Positions 4,522 to 8,931 of a stretch of DNA of 8,931 bases are shown here, piece by piece. Below the pieces are notes generated by a model. The model was not told where the DNA came from and did not search any database. It saw nothing but the letters and a program-made list of their open reading frames with translations. The position numbers and the translations under genes are program-made. The stretch is from Flavobacteriales bacterium. Its GTDB lineage: Bacteria; Bacteroidota; Bacteroidia; NS11-12g; UBA955. Within the stretch, counting starts at the first letter, position 1. Each line of letters opens with the position of its first letter. The stretch is from contig CANIZU010000066.1 in assembly GCA_947472115.1 (NCBI GenBank), positions 1 to 8,931 of the forward strand, in the 5' to 3' direction.

Positions 4522-7134
4522 TTATTGAACGCAAACCTTTGCAGTTCCCTGCGTGTTCGCACCCTTTACTGAAGCGAAATAGTAACCCTTCGCCATTCCA
4601 GTCAAATCAATCGCAAAATTATTCTCACCCGCAACCACACTCACAGTGCGCGACAAAACAACTTTACCCTGTAAATTAATAACCGTCAACATCGCAGTTT
4701 CTGAAACCTTACCCGTTACACTCAATGTAGCCTTATCAGAAGTCGGGTTTGGATAAACAACCACCTTCAATGATGTATTGTCCTTCAAATTCTTAGTACC
4801 CGTCAACAATGTTCTGCTGCGGAAGAATCCACGACCGTGCGTTCCCACATACATCGACATACCTTCCCATGGTCTCCACTCATAACCACGAATTTCAAAC
4901 ACAGGCACACGTGCCATTCCATCATTTCCTTCAACCCAAGTAGTTCCACCATCCTCAGTATACCATACTCCCAAGTCAGTACCCAATACGATGCGGTTTT
5001 TATTGTCCACGTCGATCACAGCGTCATATACAGGAATCGATGGCATATTTCCTGTAATATTCTTCCATGTTGGCGCGTTACCACAAGCATTGAATGATTC
5101 ATACACGAAATCCGTATTTCCGTATCCACCCAAAGTAACCACCACGTGGTTTTTATCCATTTGATCTACATTTACCGAAGTAATGGTACGACCTGACACA
5201 GCCGAAGGCGTAATGTTCTTTTGAACGATAGGCGCTGGAATCTGCATCACAGTAGGATTCGCAGCCAAAGTAAATGTCGCAGCATTCAAGCTATCAACAC
5301 GAACCAACCGTCCGCTCTTACAAATGAACAAATGATCTCCTTCTGGCGTATAATCCATTTCAATAATCCTGTCGTTACCCAAGTTATTGGCAACCAAATA
5401 CCAGCTTACGTTTTCAGCAAAATCGGTAGGATTGTTAGCCATCCATACTTCAGAGTTTTTAGCCAAATACAAACGAGATGTTTTAGGACCCGACTCCCAC
5501 AAGCAATAAGTGGTATTAAAATCAGTTTGAGACTTTCCGTCTTGACGGTCATCGAAGAATGTAGAGGTTGACTGACCACTGTTAGCGCTTCGAACTACGT
5601 TTCCATAATAAGTACAAGCAAAAACCGTTTTGGGGCTGAAGCGAGAAAATTCAACATCAAAACCATCACCACCAAAAATTTCCAAAGCATCTTTAGAAGG
5701 GACTCCACCAAACGAATTTCCTGTGAAATTAATCAAATGGGTGCCATTATCCTGAGCTCCACCTACAACGTGACCCAATTCATTGGCAGCCACATTATAC
5801 AATTGCAAAGTATTAAATCCACGAGAAATAGGAGTCCATGTCATGCGATTTTTACTGCGAAACAATCCACCATCACATCCCACAATGATAGAAGGAGGAG
5901 TGGTATTCATATCCCAAGATATCATGTGCTTGTCGGCGTGAACATAACCATTGTTCCAAGGTGCGTCAAATGTATTTGCTGTCTCTCTATAACCATTTAC
6001 ATTATCCCAAGTCGCCAAATCAACACCGCCCATAAAAACTAAATTTTTATTTGTTGGATCCACACTAACTACGTTATCGTACCAACCTTGCTTGTTAGAA
6101 CCAAAGATATCGGTAATACTACTATAAGATACTAACTTAGTCCATATAGTTCCACCATCAGTTGTGCGGAACAATCCGCTAAAAGAACCATTACCACCAG
6201 CACCCATCAAATACACATAATTGGGATCTTCAGGTGAAATCGCAATGGAAGTACGTCCGCCTGTATTGATCAATGCGTTTACTTGCTTCATTGCACCGGC
6301 ACCATCCATTTTCAGGATAGAACCAGAACCGGTCGACGCCCATAAAACGCCATTTTTATCCATTTTCAATTCTTTGATAGAACCTACACTCACTTTTTTC
6401 TGAGTACCCCCATTGTTAGTGAATTCATAAATACCATCCTCAGTTCCTACATAAAACTTATCATCCGTTGGATGCGCCACCATTGAATTACACTGCATAA
6501 AACTTGCCGCAGTGGTATTTTTCATTTTAGTAAACGATACACCACGGTTGTCTGTACTCTTATAAATACCTGCGCCCAAGAATGCGGGAGATCCATTTCT
6601 TGTACCTGACAAGTTCACAAATCCACCTTCTCCCGTACCGTAATAAATGTTACCGTTGGCAGTTTGCGCTATACAGTTAACGTTTAAGTTTTCTTGACGA
6701 TCATTCACTGGATTCCAGCTGTTACCCGCAGAAATAGAACGGAACAATCCACCACTCACACCACCGGCGAACCAAATGTTACCAGAATCTCGGTGAATCA
6801 AAAATGCACGAATCCGACCACCTACGTTGTCCGGGCCCATCTCTTCCCACTTCAAGGGCTTTCCAGCGCGACGTGTTAAACGCATCGCATCGGCTTGAAC
6901 AATGGCTTCTTCAACCCACTCAGGTTCGATCGTGCCAGTAACTTCGTTCAAACGCATGCTGTAAACAGAATGAATCGCACCTTCAATGGAACGCTGCCCG
7001 TGTGCTTCTTCGTCTTCTACTTCGCCAACCTTCAAAGATTGTGGCTTTTCAGTGGGGATGGTTGCAACAAACAACGACATTCCCGCTACCAACGTAGCTG
7101 AAGCTGAAAGGGTGAAAAAGGATTTTATGCTCAT
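4522..7134 (-). CDS. Secreted beta-propeller (BNR/sortilin-like) protein with T9SS type A sorting domain
   Basis: This 870-residue exported protein probably ends up on the cell surface or outside the cell. Residues 1-25 form a signal peptide (SIKSFF followed by a hydrophobic core). A polar helical segment (about 30-95) precedes WEEMGPDNVGGRIRA, a common start of Bacteroidota propeller proteins of the VPS10/sortilin, BNR (Asp-box) kind. Asp-box-like blade motifs appear at about 131-141 (FRSISAGNSWN), 191-202, 323-332 (RTTDGGTIWT), 425-434 and 725-734 (YTEDGGTTWV). Several have lost the full SxDxGxTW pattern. The C-terminal domain (about 790-870) has YPNP at 794-797, TVINLQGKVV, and a final GYYFASV strand, matching type A (TIGR04183-like) sorting domains that T9SS cleaves on export. 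No sialidase or peptidase catalytic motif was recognised, so the propeller may bind rather than cut. The ATG at 7134 directly precedes the signal peptide. It is transcribed alone, with its own promoter region and terminator. Confidence 0.9.
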   Translation of the reverse strand: MSIKSFFTLSASATLVAGMSLFVATIPTEKPQSLKVGEVEDEEAHGQRSIEGAIHSVYSMRLNEVTGTIEPEWVEEAIVQADAMRLTRRAGKPLKWEEMGPDNVGGRIRAFLIHRDSGNIWFAGGVSGGLFRSISAGNSWNPVNDRQENLNVNCIAQTANGNIYYGTGEGGFVNLSGTRNGSPAFLGAGIYKSTDNRGVSFTKMKNTTAASFMQCNSMVAHPTDDKFYVGTEDGIYEFTNNGGTQKKVSVGSIKELKMDKNGVLWASTGSGSILKMDGAGAMKQVNALINTGGRTSIAISPEDPNYVYLMGAGGNGSFSGLFRTTDGGTIWTKLVSYSSITDIFGSNKQGWYDNVVSVDPTNKNLVFMGGVDLATWDNVNGYRETANTFDAPWNNGYVHADKHMISWDMNTTPPSIIVGCDGGLFRSKNRMTWTPISRGFNTLQLYNVAANELGHVVGGAQDNGTHLINFTGNSFGGVPSKDALEIFGGDGFDVEFSRFSPKTVFACTYYGNVVRSANSGQSTSTFFDDRQDGKSQTDFNTTYCLWESGPKTSRLYLAKNSEVWMANNPTDFAENVSWYLVANNLGNDRIIEMDYTPEGDHLFICKSGRLVRVDSLNAATFTLAANPTVMQIPAPIVQKNITPSAVSGRTITSVNVDQMDKNHVVVTLGGYGNTDFVYESFNACGNAPTWKNITGNMPSIPVYDAVIDVDNKNRIVLGTDLGVWYTEDGGTTWVEGNDGMARVPVFEIRGYEWRPWEGMSMYVGTHGRGFFRSRTLLTGTKNLKDNTSLKVVVYPNPTSDKATLSVTGKVSETAMLTVINLQGKVVLSRTVSVVAGENNFAIDLTGMAKGYYFASVKGANTQGTAKVCVQ

Positions 7135-7165
7135 GTGATCAGTTTATTAATATTAAGGTATTTTA

Positions 7166-7196
7166 CAAATTAAACATAGTGGGGTTACTTTTCCAA
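7166..7196 (-). promoter_or_regulatory. Possible Bacteroidota-type promoter of the T9SS protein gene
   Basis: Read on the minus strand, TTG (complement of 7194-7196) is followed after 20 nt by TTAATTTG (complement of 7166-7173). This approximates the Bacteroidota -33 TTG and -7 TAnnTTTG with normal spacing and lies about 31 bp upstream of the ATG. The A at position two of the -7 box is absent. The surrounding 7135-7270 spacer is AT-rich, as expected for a promoter region, and no operator was identified. Confidence 0.35.
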
Positions 7197-7249
7197 TTAA
7201 AATGGGCGAAATCCCTAAAAGAAAGTGGCGGATTTTCAACAAAAATTGC

Positions 7250-7274
7250 AAAAAAGTAAACCTTTAGGATTTAC
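7250..7274 (-). terminator. Weak intrinsic terminator at the end of lipA
   Basis: On the minus strand the lipA stop codon lies inside a short stem, GTAAA-T-CC / GG-TTTAC (complement of 7256-7274), with a one-base bulge and a TAAA loop, followed by six T residues. The stem is AT-rich and therefore weak. It has the right position and polarity to end lipA before the next gene's promoter region. Confidence 0.4.
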
Positions 7275-8143
7275 AGTACATGCTTTTCAGCATGATAGGA
7301 GCTTCTGACCATCGGTCCGCTTTCCACAAAACGGAATCCCATACTCAAGCCCAACTCTTCCCAATGCTTGAATTTGTCTGGATGGACATACTCTTTGACA
7401 TCCAAATGCATTTTTGTGGGTTGCAAATATTGACCAAGCGTGAGCACATCACAGCCATTCTCGCGTAAGTCTTCCATCAGCTGCTTCACCTCGTCGTCCG
7501 TCTCTCCCAAACCGAGCATCGCACCCGATTTTGTACGTCGTCCATATTCACTCGTGCGCTTCGTTTGCTCCAAACTTCTAGCATATTTCGCTTGCGGCCT
7601 TACCATGCGATACAACCGTTCCACCGTTTCCATATTGTGCGATGTCACTTCTGCCCCCGCATCCAAAACCATGTACAACATATCCCATTGCGACTTAAAA
7701 TCCGGGATCAACGTTTCGATGGTGGTATCGGGATTTAACAACTTCACCGCCTTCACCGTTTCCGCCCATACCGTAGCGCCTTTGTCTTTGAGTTCATCGC
7801 GGTTCACCGAAGTAATCACGCAATGCTTCACACCCATCAACTGAACGGCTTCAGCCACACGCATCGGCTCGTTCAAATCATATTCGCCCGGCCTTCCTGT
7901 TGCCACTGCACAAAAACTGCAACTGCGGGTACAAACATTGCCTAAAATCATAAAAGTAGCCGTGCCCTCACCCCAACATTCGCCCATATTTGGACAGCGA
8001 CCGTCTTCGCAAATCGTGTGAAGTTTATGCTCCTTTACGATGCGTTTTACTCGGGTATAATTCTCGCCCGTGGGCAAATCAATCTTTAACCAAGAGGGCT
8101 TGGGTGTTCTTTTTTCTTTCGATACGATGGGTAACTCAATCAC
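7271..8143 (-). CDS. lipA: Lipoyl synthase (radical SAM)
   Basis: LipA inserts two sulfur atoms into protein-bound octanoyl groups to make lipoate for 2-oxoacid dehydrogenases and the glycine cleavage system. It acts in the cytoplasm using two [4Fe-4S] clusters. With the start chosen here it has 290 residues, the usual length. The auxiliary cluster ligands are Cys45, Cys50 and Cys56 (CX4CX5C, ending CPNMGEC). The radical SAM ligands are Cys71, Cys75 and Cys78 (CTRSCSFC). The closing RSSY motif (280-283) supplies the serine that binds the auxiliary cluster. GEGTATFMILG, CVITSVNRDEL, ETLIPDF, SHNMETV and GQYLQPTKMHL are all typical. No in-frame ATG precedes the conserved part. The frame extends to a TTG at 8227, but that would overlap the upstream gene, whereas the GTG at 8143 gives (V/M)IELPIV, where Bacteroidota homologues usually begin. 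The upstream gene ends 28 bp before, suggesting co-transcription. Confidence 0.97.
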   Translation of the reverse strand: MIELPIVSKEKRTPKPSWLKIDLPTGENYTRVKRIVKEHKLHTICEDGRCPNMGECWGEGTATFMILGNVCTRSCSFCAVATGRPGEYDLNEPMRVAEAVQLMGVKHCVITSVNRDELKDKGATVWAETVKAVKLLNPDTTIETLIPDFKSQWDMLYMVLDAGAEVTSHNMETVERLYRMVRPQAKYARSLEQTKRTSEYGRRTKSGAMLGLGETDDEVKQLMEDLRENGCDVLTLGQYLQPTKMHLDVKEYVHPDKFKHWEELGLSMGFRFVESGPMVRSSYHAEKHVL

Positions 8144-8171
8144 AGCTTTTATTTTTTTGAGATGATAGCGT

Positions 8172-8931
8172 TCAGGGTTGATGTTTTGATTTTGACTTAC
8201 ATTCAAAACCGGCAGCAAAGGTAACAAATAGTGCGGGGAAGAAGTTTCGATTCATTTCCGAACGATACCAAATGGGCAGATTTTTTACAAATTTATCCGC
8301 CGAAAGTCCAACCGACAATCGATTGGTGGCATTTCGATAACTACCCCATTCGGCTGTAAACGACATAGAAGCACCGATACCTGGAGTAATATAGCCATCG
8401 GCGAAACCCGCAGAATAACGCGCATTTCCGCCAACCAACGATACGTTATGAACTCCGGGATCATAGGCCACAGGGACGTAACCATCGGTTAGTGTCGCGG
8501 GTTGATAAAGCCATATATATAATGGCCAAGAATAATTGAGAGGGATTTGACCAGTGAGGGTTACTTGGAGACCGAGGTCGGAACGACTTTGACGTTCACT
8601 GATAACATATACTTTCCCAACGGCGATGTGTGCGCAGAGACTGTGATTAATTTTCTCGATTACAAATGGCTTGCTGCCCGGAAGTCGTTCGTTCATGACC
8701 TTAATCTCCCGCGGATCTTTAATAATTCCGAAAGATATCGATTGAAAATTGCGGAATTGCCCGGGCCTACCACTCAACGACAAAGTGTTCAAGAGTGGAG
8801 ATTTTTTCTGCTGTCCGATGCCCGTTTCAGCATGCTCCCGCCATAGAGAAATGTCATAGCCAAAATGTCGAACATTCACACCCATTCCAATCATGTTTTG
8901 CAAGGATGGGTCACCGGCATGGGGCTGTGCC
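8172..8931 (-). CDS. Predicted outer-membrane beta-barrel protein, C-terminal part (5' end outside window)
   Basis: The minus-strand frame is open from the window edge to a TGA at 8172-8174, about 253 residues. The internal TTG at 8903 is not the true start, since coding continues upstream (..PHAGDPSLQNMIG). The sequence alternates polar and hydrophobic residues with many aromatic and Gly residues, as in beta-barrel strands. Examples are NVRHFGYDISLW, SISFGII, YSWPLYIWLYQP, IGASMSFTAEWG and ALFVTFAAGFE near the end. The blocks KDPREIKVMNE, KPFVIEKINH, YDPGVHN and the PIWY...FFPALF tail resemble a conserved Bacteroidota barrel family of unknown function that I recall only from memory. No catalytic motif was seen. 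It precedes lipA on the same strand by 28 bp. The last residues after the final strand (KSKSKHQP) are a short basic tail. Membrane location is inference; the function is unknown. Confidence 0.7.
   Translation of the reverse strand, partial: AQPHAGDPSLQNMIGMGVNVRHFGYDISLWREHAETGIGQQKKSPLLNTLSLSGRPGQFRNFQSISFGIIKDPREIKVMNERLPGSKPFVIEKINHSLCAHIAVGKVYVISERQSRSDLGLQVTLTGQIPLNYSWPLYIWLYQPATLTDGYVPVAYDPGVHNVSLVGGNARYSAGFADGYITPGIGASMSFTAEWGSYRNATNRLSVGLSADKFVKNLPIWYRSEMNRNFFPALFVTFAAGFECKSKSKHQP

Noticed and set aside
5000..6500. Possible frameshift or degraded gene in the propeller protein because its Asp-box motifs are irregular
   Set aside because: A single uninterrupted frame runs from signal peptide to sorting domain, so the gene is intact; eroded Asp-boxes are normal in such propellers.
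8512..8525. ATATATAT-rich stretch as a promoter or protein-binding site
   Set aside because: It lies inside the barrel coding frame (encoding the WPLYIWLYQ segment) with no gene start at a fitting distance.
8547..8846. 99-residue + strand open frame
   Set aside because: It lies wholly antisense to the barrel protein frame, and its translation shows no recognisable family or start signal; it is a shadow of the coding strand.
1..8931. tRNA, rRNA, CRISPR, insertion sequence or phage signatures
   Set aside because: No cloverleaf-like segments, regularly spaced repeats, transposase motifs or terminal inverted repeats were found on reading both strands; the genes are typical chromosomal ones.

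Overview
The window looks like ordinary chromosomal DNA from a member of the Bacteroidota. The main evidence is a large secreted protein ending in a type IX secretion (T9SS) type A sorting domain. Supporting signs are an ECF sigma factor of the Bacteroidota kind, TTTG-containing promoter-like sequences, and starts without clear Shine-Dalgarno sites. No mobile elements, tRNA or rRNA genes, CRISPR arrays or phage genes were seen.

Layout from left to right. (1) The last 53 codons of an unidentified + strand gene (1-162) end at a hairpin shared with the convergent gene that follows. (2) An HtrA/DegP-type periplasmic serine protease lies on the minus strand (234-1742). (3) Diverging from it across a short promoter region is a + strand operon. 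It holds an ECF sigma factor (best start 1859), a single-pass membrane protein that is probably its anti-sigma factor (2452-3552), and diaminopimelate epimerase dapF (3549-4466). The last two overlap by ATGA. (4) A minus-strand gene for an 870-residue exported protein with a beta-propeller (BNR/sortilin-like) body and a T9SS sorting domain (4522-7134) follows. It has a strong intrinsic terminator whose U-tract runs into the dapF stop codon. (5) Lipoyl synthase lipA (minus, 7271-8143, probable GTG start) lies 28 bp downstream of the C-terminal part of a predicted outer-membrane beta-barrel protein (minus, 8172 to the window edge).

How the genes may work together. The protease, sigma factor, membrane anti-sigma-like protein and dapF form a plausible envelope-stress locus. 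Misfolded periplasmic protein would be handled by HtrA, the sigma/anti-sigma pair would carry a signal across the inner membrane, and DapF supplies meso-diaminopimelate for peptidoglycan (and lysine). This is inferred from gene order and protein type; nothing in the sequence proves regulation. lipA is a housekeeping cofactor gene that appears to be co-transcribed with the barrel gene. I found no clearly unprecedented system. The points most worth checking are the sigma/anti-sigma/dapF arrangement beside htrA, the cysteine-free anti-sigma with an unidentified C-terminal domain, and two tandem perfect hairpins inside the end of dapF.
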